Part shown: positions 42,668 through 55,400 of the stretch, in pieces
Numbering within the stretch: the first letter of the stretch is position 1
Layout of the letters: each line of letters starts with the position of its first letter
Notes under the pieces: generated by a model
Databases searched by the model: none
What the model saw: the letters and a program-made list of their open reading frames with translations, nothing else
Told to the model about the DNA's origin: nothing
Program-made: the position numbers and the translations under genes
Source of the DNA: Botryococcus braunii
Lineage: Eukaryota > Chlorophyta > Trebouxiophyceae
Direction: 5' to 3'
Assembly (NCBI GenBank): GCA_002005505.1
Contig: KV908686.1
Location: 1 to 64,000, forward strand
Length of the DNA stretch: 64,000 nt

Positions 42668-44259
42668 GGGGCAGCCACTAGTGGGAGGTCTTCCCCCACC
42701 TGCTGCTCAGATGGCTCACCCTCAGGCAGATGCCTTCCCTGCCTGGTTCCAACTGCCTGCTCCTCCTCCTCCCCCACCTGAAGGTAGGCCCTATGCAGTG
42801 TCCCATAATATCTTGGACCAAACCTTGGGCAAACCCCCTCTGCACTCCTGGCTGGTGGATAGTGGAGCGTCAGTTCACCTTGTGAATGATCCAGCCCTAC
42901 TGCATAATCCCAATGTTCATTCCAAACCAATTCCCTTGCATCTAGCTACCTCTGATGCTACTGGTAGCATTATTGCCTCTGGATCAGTCTGCGTTTTAAG
43001 CCCCCAAGGCATTCCTTTTTGGATCCACCACGTGCAGTGTGTCCCTTCAGCCAGTACAAATATCCTATCTGTCTCAGCTGCCTTAAGGGATGGTGCAGTA
43101 TTCCACACAGATAGTGTTGGGGCATTCGTGCATGTCAGTGGTCCAAACAGTTGGAGGGTTTCCGTTGTTGCTGAAACGGGCCTGTACTATATCTATCATT
43201 TAGTGGCAGTCAGGGGAAGCGGTCACCCCAAGCTGACTGTCAATGCAGCCAAGACCTCAAAACCCAGCAACACGTCCCACAACTGCTCCAGACGCTACTT
43301 GTGGCACAGCAGGATGGGACACCCAGGAGAAACATGGATGCAGCGCCTTGCAAAGGAAGAACTGGTGACTGGAATTGACACTTCCCTTTTTCCCTGTGAT
43401 AATTGTCCAGTGCACTGTGAGGCATGTATTGAGGGAAAGACAGCCAGACCCTCCTTCGGGATTAGTAGCAGACCTGCCCTTGAACCTCTTGACAGAGTGC
43501 ACATTGACACAGTGGGTCCCATCACTCCTGCAGCCATTACTGGGGAACGTCTGTGGGTTACAGTGGTGGATGAATCCTCACAGTGGAAAGCTGTCATTCC
43601 AGTAAAATCCAAAGACACCATAAGTGCTGCGGTCAGAGACCTTTTAGTATACTGGCAAACCCAAAGGAAAATGACAGTGAAGTGCATCAGATGTGATCAG
43701 GGCACAGAATTTATTAACGCCAAGTTCAAGGAGTTCTGTGCATGTCAGGGAACTAAGCTGGAGACCTCAGGCCCCTACACCCCACAGCAAAATGGAGTAG
43801 CAGAACGAGCAAACCGCACGCTAAAAGAGAGAACCCGGACTATCCTTGCCTTCGCAGCAGCAAGCCCAACTCTCTGGAAGGAGGCGCTCGAGACAGCTTG
43901 TACCCTACTCAATATGGGCCCTTGTTCAGGCAGGAACCTTACTCCTCTTGAATTATTTAGGGGTTACAAGCCAGATGTGTCACTTCTGCGCACTTGGGGC
44001 TGCGTGGCTTATGTCCACGTACCACACGTGCAGAGACCTGTATTTGCTCTGAAAACTACTCCAGGCATGCTCACAGGATACTCTGCATCTTCCAAAGCCT
44101 ACCGCATATACATGGGTGGAGGGGTATGGAGAGAGAGTAGGGATGTTGTCTTTGTGGAACATCTCAGGGGAGCTTCCAGAGTGGGCATGAGTGCCCTTCC
44201 AACCCAATCCCTGGAGTTCCAGTGCCCCAGTCCCTCTGAGAACCACGCTTCCCGTCAGT
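42668..44259 (+). CDS. Copia C protease and integrase (partial polyprotein)
   Basis: It resumes gag in frame after gypsy D. Proline-rich linker (PAPPPPPPEG), protease WLVDSGASVHLVND, and the pre-integrase zinc region RYLWHSRMGHPGETW with CDNCPVHCEACIEGK. All three integrase catalytic residues are present: HIDTVGP, RCDQGTEFI, and E in TPQQNGVAERANR. The integrase C-terminus has LFRGYKPDVSLLRTWGC and ends near ENHASRQ, where gypsy E inserted with target duplication TCAGT. Coding continues in frame at 49123. It is the best-preserved copia integrase in the window. Confidence 0.94.
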
Positions 44260-44607
44260 TGTAACACCAGCGGAAGTCAATTAAACAATTAAGTATTCAA
44301 TAGGCAATCGAAGTCACTCTCTTAATGATATTATTATAGGTTCGGCAAGGAATGACCCTTCGCCTAGGGATTTCCCTTTATATAGCTCGGCCTCCAGCCT
44401 CGAGCCCTCCGGAAATCCCCTCGAGAGCTCCGCTATGCCTCGGGATTGTCAACCCCGAGGCACCAGAGCCTCGAGACCATCAGGACCTGCCTGGGGACCC
44501 ACGCCCGGTTCGGACCACCGATGTACAGCCTCGGTTCTATCGGATTGTTCCGGATCGCTGATCGATACGAGGCCTCGATCCTCGAGCCTATCTTCCCGAT
44601 CGCTACA
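44260..44607 (-). repeat. Gypsy E 3' LTR (348 bp)
   Basis: Plus-strand edges TGTAACACCAG and GATCGCTACA. TTTATATAGC at 44387 is a possible TATA element on the plus strand. Confidence 0.95.
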
Positions 44608-45120
44608 GCTCCTCCCCACCAAGAGGGTTGCCGCCCTCGGCAACTGGAAACAATCATTGGTCACTGAACGCAGTCCTGATAGAGCTCCACACTCGCTCTA
44701 CAACATTATGCCCGCAGGAAAATCTTCCAAACGCGGGACGGTCAGGGGTTGTACTCCAGGACTTACCATTGCCTGGGGGACCATTAGCACAACCTTAAAT
44801 ATCCATCAATGGCATGTATAGCCATTCTGTACTTACCCTGTAGTGTGCATACAAAAGGTAGCATGCTAGCAACCGTGTCGAATTAGCTCGAGGGCGTCCC
44901 CTTTTGCCAAAACTTCACTTGCATCAGCATCGATGAGAGATTGGTTACTCTCGGCCCAACGGCTATCCCTGCAGTCTATTCAGAGTGCTAGGTAACTGTC
45001 TCTCTGAGCAATTTGGATTTAAAAACAAACGTGGGTAACTGGTCAAGTTACCTCAAGGCCTTCCAGACAGGTGAGTTTCAGGTGCCCCTGTGGCCCCGGG
45101 GATAGCCCCGCGCAGCCTCC
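44608..45120 (-). other. Gypsy E 3' non-coding region
   Basis: No gene. It includes the purine tract (minus strand TTGGTGGGGAGGAGC) abutting the LTR. Confidence 0.8.
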
Positions 45121-47400
45121 TCACTGGGTTGGGCGCCCAGTCCTGCCACGTACGCGACCGTGCGCAGACCCTGTCGGCCGAGTCCCTGACTGACTCCAAT
45201 ATTCATTGACCAAATTCTCACAGTTTTCTAAAATAGCCACAGCTGGTTCCCAGCTGTTATGTTCCTGTGCATATCCCTTCCATTTGATCAGGAACTCCAT
45301 GTTCCGTCCCACGAGTCGGTGTGCCAACACCTTCTCAACATGGTACTCAGGTTCGCCCGCCACGATCTCCGGCAGCGGGGGAGGTTGCACACGACCCCCA
45401 TCAATGTATTTCCTGAGTAAAGAGACGTGGAAAACATTATGCCATTTGAGGGTCTCTGGAAGATCAAGGCGATACGCCACTTCATTCACTTTCCCCACAA
45501 TCGTGAAAGGACCCATCCATTTAGGCAAGAGCTTCTTTCCCAACACATTCTTTGGCTGAGCATTCTTAGTAGCCAATAACACTTGTTCACCTTCGACAAA
45601 TGACATGGGAACTCTGTGTTTATCCACGTAGGCCTTTTGCCTATCCACCGCAGCTTGCAAGCACTGTTTGGCTCTTTTCCATAGCTGCTGATAACGTTCT
45701 TCAAATCCTTGCGCTTCAGGCACCTTTGAAGGGAATTCTGGGTGCCCGGGGACTCTTGGATGCCTACCATAATTGAGGTAGAAGGGTGTGTTTTGTGTGG
45801 ATTCCTGATAAGCATTGTTCACGGCAAACTCAATGGATGACAAATGCTCATCCCAATCAGTCCCGTCGGGAGCCACAAAGTGCCGCAATGCATCTTCCAA
45901 CACCCGGTTAGTCCTCTCAGTCTGTCCATCACTCTGAGGATGAAAAGCTGACGAGAAACTTTGCTTTGTCCCCATTAGTTTACAGAGCGCCCTGAAGAAC
46001 TTACCCGTAAAACGCGGGTCACGGTCTGATATGATCTCTTTCGGCATGCCCATCGTGCGAAAGACATTATCAAAGAACAAGCGCGCCGCACCCTCGGCCG
46101 TCACTGTTATCGTAGTGGGAATGAACTTCACCATCTTAGTAAAACGGTCCACCACCACAAGTACTGCATCATGTCCCTTCTTCGAACGAGGCAAAGCAGT
46201 CACAAAATCCATGGAAACGCTCTCCCAAGGGGTGTCCGCGATGGGAAGGGGAGTGTGCACACCTTGTGGCCTTCCTACGAGAGGCTTATTCCTCTGGCAG
46301 GAGTCACACGAGGAAACATACCGTTGAACCTCTTGGTCCATCTTTGGCCAATAAAATCCTCGTTGCACCGCCTTCAAGGTTTTTCTCACTCCGAAGTGCC
46401 CGGCAATCTCTCGGTCATGGAAAGCCGCAATGACTTCTTCCCGAATCCCTTGCCCTTGTGGCACATATGCGCGGTGGACGCCATCATTCCCTTTGAACCA
46501 CCACAGCCCATTTTCTTTAAACAACCCTTCAGTTTTGTCATCATCCGGAAGCTCGACTACTTGTAGCTTCTCAATCAACTCGGGTGTGCCCCAACTCCAA
46601 CTTTGCAAGATGCCAGGACCTTGAGATGGAGCCCCCTCCTGCTGCCTCCCCCCCTTAGACGCAGAGCGCAAAGCTGTGCGGATACTACTGAGGAGCGCAG
46701 GCCGGCGAGAGAGAGGATCAGCACAATTAGTACGCCCCGGTCGATATTGCCACTCAAAGTCAAAACGTTGAAGAAACTCGCTCCAACGAGCTTGACGACG
46801 AGAAAGGGTGTGCATGGTAGGCAAGAAAGTATTGGGGTTGTGGTCTGTGATAACACGGAAATGCACTCCTTCGAGGTAACACCTCCAAAGAGTGAGTGCA
46901 TGCACAACAGCAAGGAGTTCCTGCTCGCCAACCGGGTAATTCTGCTCTGCAGGAGTCATAGCACGTGACTCAAAAGCGACGGGGGCACCTTCTTGAAGAA
47001 GAACTGCGCCCAGGGCGAAACCAGACGCGTCGCAGATTACCTCAAAGGGCCGATTTAAATCAGGGATGCGGAGTACAGACGCGGATGCCAACGCAGATTT
47101 CAACCTCGTGAAATTCGCTGCGCATTCCTCAGACCAACGCCAGGCGACGCCCTTTTTGAATAGATTAGTCAAACAGCGTGACATAGAGGCGTAACCTTGG
47201 ATGAACTTCCTGAAATAGTTAGTTAATCCCAGAAAGCAACGAAGATCGTGAACATTTCGTGGAGAAGGCCAATCCATAACTGCCTTAACCTTTGCGGGGT
47301 CCGCCCGCACGCCTGCCCCACTGACCAGGTGTCCCAGAAAAGCGACCTCGTGCATGAAGAAAGCGCACTTCTTCAACTTGCAACAGTTGGTGTTCCCTGA
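45121..47400 (-). CDS. Gypsy E RT thumb, RNase H, integrase, chromodomain
   Basis: Coding homology starts at about 47400, one frame away from the upstream gag-RT ORF (the open frame itself extends to 47496). RT connection [17 protein letters not shown]; RNase [40 protein letters not shown]; tether DPLSRRP. Integrase: [56 protein letters not shown]. Chromodomain: [31 protein letters not shown]. All catalytic residues are seen. The single frameshift in RT near 47390 is the only break on this side. Confidence 0.94.
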   Translation of the reverse strand, partial: SGNTNCCKLKKCAFFMHEVAFLGHLVSGAGVRADPAKVKAVMDWPSPRNVHDLRCFLGLTNYFRKFIQGYASMSRCLTNLFKKGVAWRWSEECAANFTRLKSALASASVLRIPDLNRPFEVICDASGFALGAVLLQEGAPVAFESRAMTPAEQNYPVGEQELLAVVHALTLWRCYLEGVHFRVITDHNPNTFLPTMHTLSRRQARWSEFLQRFDFEWQYRPGRTNCADPLSRRPALLSSIRTALRSASKGGRQQEGAPSQGPGILQSWSWGTPELIEKLQVVELPDDDKTEGLFKENGLWWFKGNDGVHRAYVPQGQGIREEVIAAFHDREIAGHFGVRKTLKAVQRGFYWPKMDQEVQRYVSSCDSCQRNKPLVGRPQGVHTPLPIADTPWESVSMDFVTALPRSKKGHDAVLVVVDRFTKMVKFIPTTITVTAEGAARLFFDNVFRTMGMPKEIISDRDPRFTGKFFRALCKLMGTKQSFSSAFHPQSDGQTERTNRVLEDALRHFVAPDGTDWDEHLSSIEFAVNNAYQESTQNTPFYLNYGRHPRVPGHPEFPSKVPEAQGFEERYQQLWKRAKQCLQAAVDRQKAYVDKHRVPMSFVEGEQVLLATKNAQPKNVLGKKLLPKWMGPFTIVGKVNEVAYRLDLPETLKWHNVFHVSLLRKYIDGGRVQPPPLPEIVAGEPEYHVEKVLAHRLVGRNMEFLIKWKGYAQEHNSWEPAVAILENCENLVNEYWSQSGTRPTGSAHGRVRGRTGRPTQ

Positions 47401-48706
47401 AAAGGGGCAAAACTGCACGCAAATGCTCGACATGTTCCTCTCGATTCTTACTAAAGACAAGAATGTCGTCCATATAGACAACCACGCACTTGCCAAGAAG
47501 AGGGGCGAGGACTTTATTCATGACAGCCTGGAAGGTAGCTGGGGCATTAGTCAACCCAAAAGGCAGTACCTTAAACTGGAAAAGGCCTTGTGGCGTACGA
47601 AATGCAGTCTTCGGTACATCTTCATCTGTAATCCTGATCTGATGGTACCCCGAAAGCAGATCAAGCATCCTTTCAGCAGAAGAAAACACGTTAGCACCAG
47701 ACAATTGATCAAGCAAATCATCAATTCGTGGAAGTGGAAATTTATTTTTCAGAGTCAATCTGTTTACACCCCTGTAATCAATTACCATCCTCAGAGTCCC
47801 ATCTTTCTTTTTCACAAACAGAATTGGACTCGCAAAATTGGAAGAACTGGGTTCAATAAACCCTTTTTCCAATAGCTCCTGCAATGTTTTGGTCACTTCC
47901 TCCCGCTCCACGGGAGACAACCTGTACATTGGCTTGACAGGGGGAACCTGTCCATCTGGAATGGGAATCGCATGGGTTACTCCCCTATCAGGAGGCAATT
48001 GAGAAGGCAATTCATCAGGAAAAACATCATGAAATTCCTTCAACAAATTGGCAACATTTGGATCATCAAACTTAATTACATCATCTGCCCCAACCGCGGA
48101 CAGGAGGTCAGGCTGCACCAAGACCCCAAGGGCTCCTTTTCGAATTGCCCTTCTTGCCTGCAAAAGGACCTCAGGATCCTCCAATCGTCCGTAATGGGTC
48201 AACAGGAAATTTTCAAGCTTCTCCCATGTAAGCACATCTCCACCCTTGATGGAATTATTCCATTGGACTAAGGCCGGACCAGCCAGGCTAGCTGCAGCCC
48301 GCCTTACCTGATCGTCTTCCTCAACCCCCGAGGTTGGAGACGAAAATCTCGTCTTGGCGTGGCTTAACCACTCCCTTGGAGACATATCACTGGAGAATCC
48401 CAAAAACTCCTTGATTTTCCCGACATTTGGCAAAAATGCCTTACCTCGAGGCCCTTCACGAGCCTCACGCTCGCGGCGGTCGGCTTCCCGAGCCTCCCTT
48501 TCGGCCTCTATGTGAGCCATCATGGTCTCATTTGTCCTGTTGCTTGATTGAACAACCTGGGCCATCAGGCCAACCACCTGCCCAAGCATGGCGTTTACGT
48601 CATGCCCAACGGGGTTCCCTGGCGGAACTTCCGGAGCCCCACCAAGCCCCCCAGCTTCGGCTCCAAGTCCCCCATCGTCCACCATCATATCATCGTAATC
48701 AGCCAT
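47390..48706 (-). pseudogene. Gypsy E gag fused to RT (internal deletion)
   Basis: [13 protein letters not shown] at 48706. An acidic N-terminus, a helix rich in Glu/Arg/Ala ([17 protein letters not shown]) that may be coiled coil, and a gag core ([29 protein letters not shown]). It then jumps, without a knuckle or a DTG/DSG protease, into the pre-RT segment ([19 protein letters not shown]) and RT ([42 protein letters not shown]). [13 protein letters not shown] carries a 4-residue insertion relative to relatives. The frame is lost near 47390; the open frame runs to 47285. Confidence 0.92.
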
Positions 48707-48769
48707 TGTGACTTACAATTAACGGATTAAACAACAATCGCACGAGCACCTTGCTCGCCGATACCAAGC

Positions 48770-49117
48770 TGTAACACCAGCGGAAGTCAATTAAACAATT
48801 AAGTAATCAATAGGCAATCGAAGTCACTCTCTTAATGATATTATTATAGGTTCGGCAAGGAATGACCCTTCGCCTAGAGATTTCCCTTTATATAGCTCGG
48901 CCTCCAGCCTCGAGCCCTCCGGAAATCCCCTCGAAAGCTCCGCTATGCCTCGGGATTGTCAACCCCGAGGCACCAGAGCCTCGAGACCATCAGGACCTGC
49001 CTGGGGACCCACGCCCGGTTCGGACCACCGATGTACAGCCTCGGTTCTATCGGATTGTTCCGGATCGCTGATCGATACGAGGCCTCGATCCTCGAGCCTA
49101 TCTTCCCGATCGCTACA
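48770..49117 (-). repeat. Gypsy E 5' LTR (348 bp)
   Basis: Three substitutions relative to the other LTR (at the AAGTAA, CCTAGA and TCGAAA sites), about 0.9 percent. Confidence 0.95.
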
Positions 49118-49122
49118 TCAGT

Positions 49123-50450
49123 TCCCTGTGTCAGTTACCTCTCCCAGTCCAAGTTCTACTGAGGCAGATACTCAGGAAGCAGACTGCGAGGCAGAGCCAG
49201 CTCTTGATCTACAGCAGGCCATTGCTCCAGACGACCAAGAACCCTCTGAGAAGGCTGAGCCCGAGCCTGATCATCAAAGAGAGGGAGACCCGCGGGAAAT
49301 CCGACATACCATTGAAACAGCACTGGAGCTGGCTCGTGGCACTCTTCCTGACAACGAACGACAGCAACAAATGCTGCGAGCACAAGAGTTGCTGAGACCT
49401 GCTGCACTGAAGAACCCTAATTTACCTTCTGGTGGTTTAACCAGAGCTCAAAGGCTTGAGCAACGTACCCAAACCAAAGATCTCCTACTGTCACAGGAGG
49501 TGGGAGAGGGCAAGGGAGAAGAGGGGATTACTGAAAGTGACACACCGTCACTGGGACCAGGGGAAGTGCAGTCAGAGGGACTTCACCATGAGAGACCTGT
49601 TCTGAATGTTAGTGCTGTGAGAGGAGCAGCCACAAACTTGGCTGAAAATGGTCCCGGGGAGCTGAGTTGCATGGAAGGGTCCTGTCCAGTGAATGAAATG
49701 TTTGTAAGGGATGAATCTGATTTGAGAGAGACTGGCTCCCTTCTCCTTCAACGTGAACAGGGGAGGGAAAGTGGTGACAGCCACAGACCTGAGAGGTGCA
49801 TCTCCAACTTCTCAGGGACAGTCAGTAATGCATGTGAGAGCAGTACTGGGACAGCCTCTCAGTACCCATGTAAGAGACATGATGAGGAGGTGAATCAGCT
49901 GCACAGACAATGTGAGAGTGTGCCAAATTACCAGTGCAAGCTGAAAGGTACCTGTGCATGGGAGGATCCTGTGAGGGGTGAGAGGTCACATCCTGAGGTG
50001 ACAACGTGTGGGAGTTCTGGACTCTCCCAATATGAGGATGAGGGGAAGCTAGGCACTGCACAGTGCCCTTTTTCAACTGCTTGTGAGAGACCCTTGGAGC
50101 CAGAGCCCCAAGGGGCATGTAAGAGTGTGAATGTGGAGGTGAAGCAGAAGCTCAGACAGTGTGGAAAGTATCCTGATTATAAAGACTTCTTGGGAGGTAC
50201 CTGTGCTTGGGAAGATGATGGGAGTGTGAGGAGCACTAAGCTGAGCAGTGCACAGTGTGAATCCTCCAGAGAGAGAAGAATGAGAGAGAACCCTGACACT
50301 GATGAGAGAATTGCTAGCTGTAGTGCGGCGAGTGTCAGTGGAAGAGTAGTGGGTTCAGATGTTGCAAGTAACAAGTCTCCAAAGAGTCAGGGAGATGAGG
50401 GGAAGCACACTGGTGTAAGATTTGGCAAGATTCATGTTCCCTCTAGTTGA
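49123..50450 (+). CDS. Copia C integrase-RT linker with Cys repeats
   Basis: The long polyprotein linker after integrase, in frame with the segment before gypsy E. It is Glu/Ser/Pro rich and contains two diverged repeats of about 75 residues with conserved Cys: CKRHDEEVNQLHRQC ... KGTCAWEDP and CKSVNVEVKQKLRQC ... GGTCAWEDD. I recognise no domain. It ends at an in-frame TGA (50448-50450), after which RT coding continues in the same frame (EAQMSPQWEYWKAAM), so the stop looks like a point mutation. Confidence 0.8.
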
Positions 50451-50675
50451 AGAGAGGCTCAGATGTCCCCACAGTGGGAATATTGGAAGGCTGCCATGCA
50501 GGAAGAGCAGAATTCACTTGACACCCATGAGGTTATGGAGTATGTTCCAAGACCTCATGGTCACAAAGTAATTCTTGTGCATTGGATCTTCTCAGTGAAG
50601 ATGGATGCTCATGGAAATGTGGTGAGATTTAAGGCTAGATTGGTAGCGCAGGGATGCAGGCAAATCCCTGGAGTA
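50451..50675 (+). pseudogene. Copia C reverse transcriptase N-terminus
   Basis: SPQWEYWKAAMQEEQNSL, then HKVILVHWIFSVKMDAHG and RFKARLVAQGCRQIPGV: the standard opening of copia RT. Gypsy G begins at 50676. The catalytic YVDD lies beyond G. Confidence 0.92.
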
Positions 50676-51316
50676 TGTAGCGTTAACTAAGCGGAAGAGG
50701 TTTTTATGAGACAGTGAGACGTTCGTGGTGTGCAACGAAAGAGTGTTACATGATTGATTCGCAAGCCCACTCTTAAACCCAGGGTGGGTTGAATTATACT
50801 GTACTGCCTCAGACGCGTAGTCGGGCAACCGAGCGAACTATCTGAGCGAGGTTGTACTGCGAACCCAGATCACATGGCAAGTCAATGAGCAATGCCAAGG
50901 ACCATACTAGAGCATTATACCCTAGGAAATGCTACATGCCCTCCCCCTTGGCATAAGCTATGAGATGGTGTTTATGGCAATGGAGCCACAAACGTAAGAC
51001 AGGGGTATCACGAACCCTGCTTACTGTAACTATAGATAATCACACCTCCTATAGTTACCAAACCAGCAAGTCAGAGGATGAAGTCCACAAAGCAATTTAG
51101 CACGACACAGACGAGGGACTCATCTGCTCAATGCTCGAATACCTTAACATTCTAAGGACTATCGTCTGCAAGGCGGATCCTCTAACTTAGGGGACGAACT
51201 CTCTAGACAGCACTCACACCAGTGATGAAACAATTAGGTTGAGTCATTAGACTAGCACTTGTCCAAACCTTAGGTCCAGTTACCCTGCACTGCAGTGTAA
51301 CCTTCGCTTGAGGTGG
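50676..51316 (-). repeat. Gypsy G 3' LTR, distal part
   Basis: The plus strand starts TGTAGCGTTAAC at 50676. With 57528-57755 it makes an LTR of about 869 bp ending AATTCA (TG...CA overall). The GGTGG duplication at 51312-51316 marks the gypsy F insertion. No gene inside. Confidence 0.82.
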
Positions 51317-51765
51317 TTTAACGAAGTGAGACGTGAACTAAGATTTATAACAAGCTAAGCAAGGGTATCAGGCAAGGGTGACACCGAAGGTAGAAATCGA
51401 AGTTCCAATCCGTTACAAGTTCGCAGCCCTCCTCACGCAGGTCGTCCGAGTCTCCAAAGAACAATATATTATGACCAATAAAGATATTTCTAGATGCCTC
51501 CCTTGTAACAGAAAACCCAAAGACAATGATCGCCACCCGAGTTCCTAGTCCACCTATGCGCGGATCCGGCTACGTCGTCCCTCTACGAGATGCTCTCGCG
51601 AGCATAGCGATATGGATGACGAGAGGAGACCCACTAGGATATTACAGTCATTTTCCTACACACAAGGACAACGAGATCTACTCGTATCCCAAAGGGCACG
51701 AAGAAACATGAACTACGCGCACATCCTATGTGAGACGCGTCGCGCTGACGCGGCACCTCACTACA
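51317..51765 (-). repeat. Gypsy F 3' LTR (449 bp)
   Basis: On the minus strand it starts TGTAGTGAGGTGCC. Its other end is CTTCGTTAAA, not the usual CA. Confidence 0.95.
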
Positions 51766-52468
51766 TACTCCCCCCCTTATTCCTGTGCGTCCCCGCGCAG
51801 AAGGCAGAGCGCAACAACAAACAGACAAAGGAACAGAAAGACAAACAAAGGCAAACAAAGGAACAGAAAGACCTTCCAACATGCGGAGACTCAGACTTAG
51901 ACCTACGGGCAACCCGCCTCCCGTGTTGCCAGACCCCAGCCGAATGCTGCGTATCGGGGTCCCCACCATAATGCAATAACAACAAGGATCAGGCATGACT
52001 AACAGAACAAAAGACAAAACACTGAAAGAAAAACGAAAGTCCACATGATGAACAGCCAAAATGAGACACAAGGGCAGAGCTAAAAGTCCAGATGTCCAAA
52101 AGTCCAGAGTCCAAGGGGAGTCCAATTTCCACATATAGTCCAGTATTACGCCAGTATTGCACCATATTGATCAGGTGTGGTAGTGAAGTGAAAAGGCCAT
52201 ACACCTAATGTGCACAAAAATCTATCCAGGTAAGGGACCCATGGTCAACCCTACCGGGTAAGGCAGCCTTACCCTAGCCTATCCAAAGTCCATATGGCCA
52301 TACAGAGAGACCCCTCCAAGGAGGGCCAACCGGTCGACGGGACCCTAAGGGTGGACCCTAGGAGTCGTGCCCTTGGGAGGCAATGGCGGGAGCCCGTGAC
52401 TCTCTCTGTATTCTTCCACTTTCTTGTGGCAACAACGCGTGACCTGTGCAAGTTATTTCCAGCTATCC
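51766..52468 (-). other. Gypsy F 3' non-coding region
   Basis: About 700 bases between the truncated integrase and the 3' LTR, with no gene. AAACAAAGGCAAAC-type words repeat near 51820-51870. Confidence 0.75.
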
Positions 52469-55400
52469 TCATTTGGCTCGTTCGGATCGTACAGAGTGCG
52501 GCCGCGTTCGCCAGTGAGTGGCTTGTGATCTACAATGCCACCACACCCGGGATCCACGATACATCCACACCCATGTCCTTAACAATTGTGCTAGAGTATA
52601 AGCATCAGCATTCATTGTTGTAGCAGCAAAATGAGCACACTTGTTAAGCCTATCCACGACAAATCAAATAGCATCGTTTCCACTTGGGGTCTGTGGGAGG
52701 TTGCTAATAAAGTCCATAGACACACTTTGCCACTTCCTTGCTGGTATTTGTAAGGGGTGAAGAAGACCAGCAGGCAAAGTATTCCGAGCCTTGACTCGTT
52801 GACAAGAGTCACAATGAGCAACATAGGCTTTGACATCCTCATACATTCCCGGCCAGTACCATTCCCTTGTTACAAGCTCGTACATGCGAGTTACTCCAGG
52901 GTGACCAACATGAGGTGGATCATGTAAAGCTTCCAAAATTCCACGTCGTAGGTTCTCCACGACAAGTTCCCCATCTTTCCTTTCCTCAAACAATGCAGGA
53001 ACATATTTCCGTCCATTCCTCTCCCAAAAGCCTCCCTTTAGACTAACCTTCCTTCTATTCGCACGCGCTGCCAACCACGGATCGTATGTGTAAGCCTTCT
53101 CAAGTTTGCCAAGTAGGGATTCGTACCCATCGGTCTCGCGGGTAAGCTCACTCGGGCTGGCCAACCCGATTTGCTCCATCGTGCCGAGGGAGCTTGGGGT
53201 CTCGTGAGCGGGCCCCGGGAGCGTGACCTTGGGGACCTTGCGGACCCGAGCTGTGAGGGTACCCTCGACATCCCGGCTGGAGGGGGTGAGGGAGTCCGGA
53301 CTGGTGCGCCGACGCTTGCGCCGGAGGGCAGCCCCGGCCACAGCAGCCCCATTGTCCCTCCCCCCAGGTCCAGGGTGTTGAGTGAAGTGACACCTGGAGA
53401 GCGGATCCGCAATGTTGGTCTTGCCCGGTTCCCATACCCATTCAATCTCAAACTCCTGCAGGCGCTCGGCCCACCGAGCCCTCCGAGGACTAAGCCCCAC
53501 CTGTTGACCCAAGAAGGTGTTGCACTTGTGATCCGTCACCACCGTTACTGGCTTACCTAACAAATAACACCTCCATTCCGTGAGAGCATACACTACAGCC
53601 AATAACTCCCGTTCCGTGGCACTGTAGTTCCTCTCGCTTGCTCCCAACTTTTTACTGAAATACGCACAAACCTTCCCATCTTGAAATAGCACAGCTCCCA
53701 CGCCGTAATCGCATGCATCGCACACTACCTTAAATGGCCGACGTACGTCCGGGAGTGTTAAGATAGGGGCACTTACCAAAGCTTCCTTTATGTTGTCAAA
53801 TGCTTCCTGTTGTTCCTGTCCCCACTTCCAAGGTGCTTTTGCCCCAGAGAGAGCTGTCAATGGGGTTGCCAGGATACTGTAGTTCTGAATAAACTTTCGA
53901 AAGTAATTAGACAACCCAAGAAACCTCCTAACTTCCGTTACGTTTGTGGGCGTAGGCCACTCCTGCACCACCTTGACTTTATCCATATCCACTTCCAACC
54001 CATTTTCCCCAATGATGTGTCCCAAGTATTTCAATTGTTTCTCAAAGAAAGAGCATTTGACAAGTTTTGCCAGGAGTTGGTGTTCGCGTAGACGGGTGAA
54101 AACTCTGTCCAACTGCAGAAGGTGCTCCTCTTCCGTTTTGCTATAAATGAGCACATCATCCAAGTATACAACCACAAAGCCTTCCCTTAATAAGTCGTGA
54201 AAAACCTCATTCATAAGCCGTTGAAATGTCGCGGGCGCGTTGGTCAAACCAAAGGGAAGTACAAGAAATTCGTACAAGCCAAAAGGGGTCCTGAAGGCAG
54301 TTTTAGGCACATCCTCCTTGCGAAGTCGCACTTGATGGTACCCAGACAACAAGTCCAAGCTCGAAAACACCTTGGCTCCCTTAAGCCTATCCAACAGATC
54401 GTCAATTCTGGGGAGAGGGTACCTATCCGAGATGGTAATTTTATTCAGGGGACGGTAGTCTATTACCATACGCAAACTTCCATCCTTCTTTCTAACAAAC
54501 AAAACAGGTGATGCAAATGGTGAGCAACTTGGCCTGATCAATCCCAATTTTAACAACTCATCAACCGTTTTTTCGCATTCCGCAAGCTCACTTGGAGCAA
54601 GACGGTACGCGGGCCTATTGGGGGGCCGATGTCCTTCTTCCAAATTTATTGTGTGAAACACTTCCCGCTCCGGGGGTAACCCCGGGAGTTGTTTTGCAAA
54701 CAAGTCCTCATTTGCAAGTAACAAGTCTTTCAGGGCCTGTGGCTTGCCTTCCAACATGTCATTTATTTGATGAGTGAAAGTCATACCGGTACTACTGGGG
54801 GGTTTTGTGACGACGGGGGTGTCGTCCATAGATTTGTCGGTGTCCGCCAGGTCGGCCTCACTTGAGGCGTCCTCCCCGGTGATGTCCACCAGTTCAGCCT
54901 GCTCATTCAAAAGCACAGTATACAAACAAACCTTCCAAACATCTTGACCCTTCCATCCTTTTCCATTCCTATCCCTCCTTCCTTCCTTCCTCTCTTGTGC
55001 TTGTAAACCCCAGACAACTTTTGGCCCCACTGGCAACGATGAATTTGCGTGTTTTAGGGTGACCCACTTCCCATTATGTCTAAATTGAGCAGCCTTCACA
55101 CAAAAATCAATTGAGACTCCTCTTTCTTCCATCCAGTCCTGCCCCAAAATCATGTCTACCCCATCAATCATGGCAGGGCTTACAATGAAGTTGTGACGGG
55201 AAGTTATACCAGGCTTGAGTGTAAACGACACATCTACCGTTCCTTTCGTATCGGACACACTGCCATCAGCAAGAGTCACGGATATGCATGCGGGTTTGTA
55301 TCGCACCCCTAGCCCTTGCAAAGTATCACTTTTAATAAACGAATGAGATGCCCCACTATCAAACAACACTGAAAGGATTTTCCCCTTAACATTCGCCGGA

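Larger units (their letters stand above)
44260..49117 (-). mobile_element. Gypsy E: young but deleted Ty3/gypsy
   Basis: Two 348-bp LTRs (44260-44607, 48770-49117) with three differences; target duplication TCAGT (44255-44259, 49118-49122). Minus-strand coding: gag fused to RT (48706-47285), then RNase H, integrase and chromodomain (to 45121) in another frame. Primer site TGGTATCGGCGAGCAA on the minus strand next to the right LTR. Gag knuckle and protease are deleted. Confidence 0.96.
34239..50675 (+). mobile_element. Copia C: Ty1/copia host of D, E and G
   Basis: 5' LTR, primer site, extra ORF, gag (to 36456), gypsy D, protease-integrase (42668-44259), gypsy E, linker and RT start (49123-50675), then gypsy G. 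With D and E removed, coding reads on in one frame across both sites. About 5.4 kb of C itself is present; the rest lies beyond the window. It carries a deletion/frameshift near 35983 and an in-frame TGA at 50448. Confidence 0.93.

Noticed and set aside
44352..44821. Open frames across the gypsy E LTR and flank (also 48862-49117)
   Set aside because: LTR-internal frames repeated in both LTRs; only the part after 49123 continues copia C coding.
51345..51711. Two ~60-codon ORFs repeated at 51345-51711 and 57102-57468
   Set aside because: They lie wholly in the two identical gypsy F LTRs and repeat only because the LTRs do; no homology seen.
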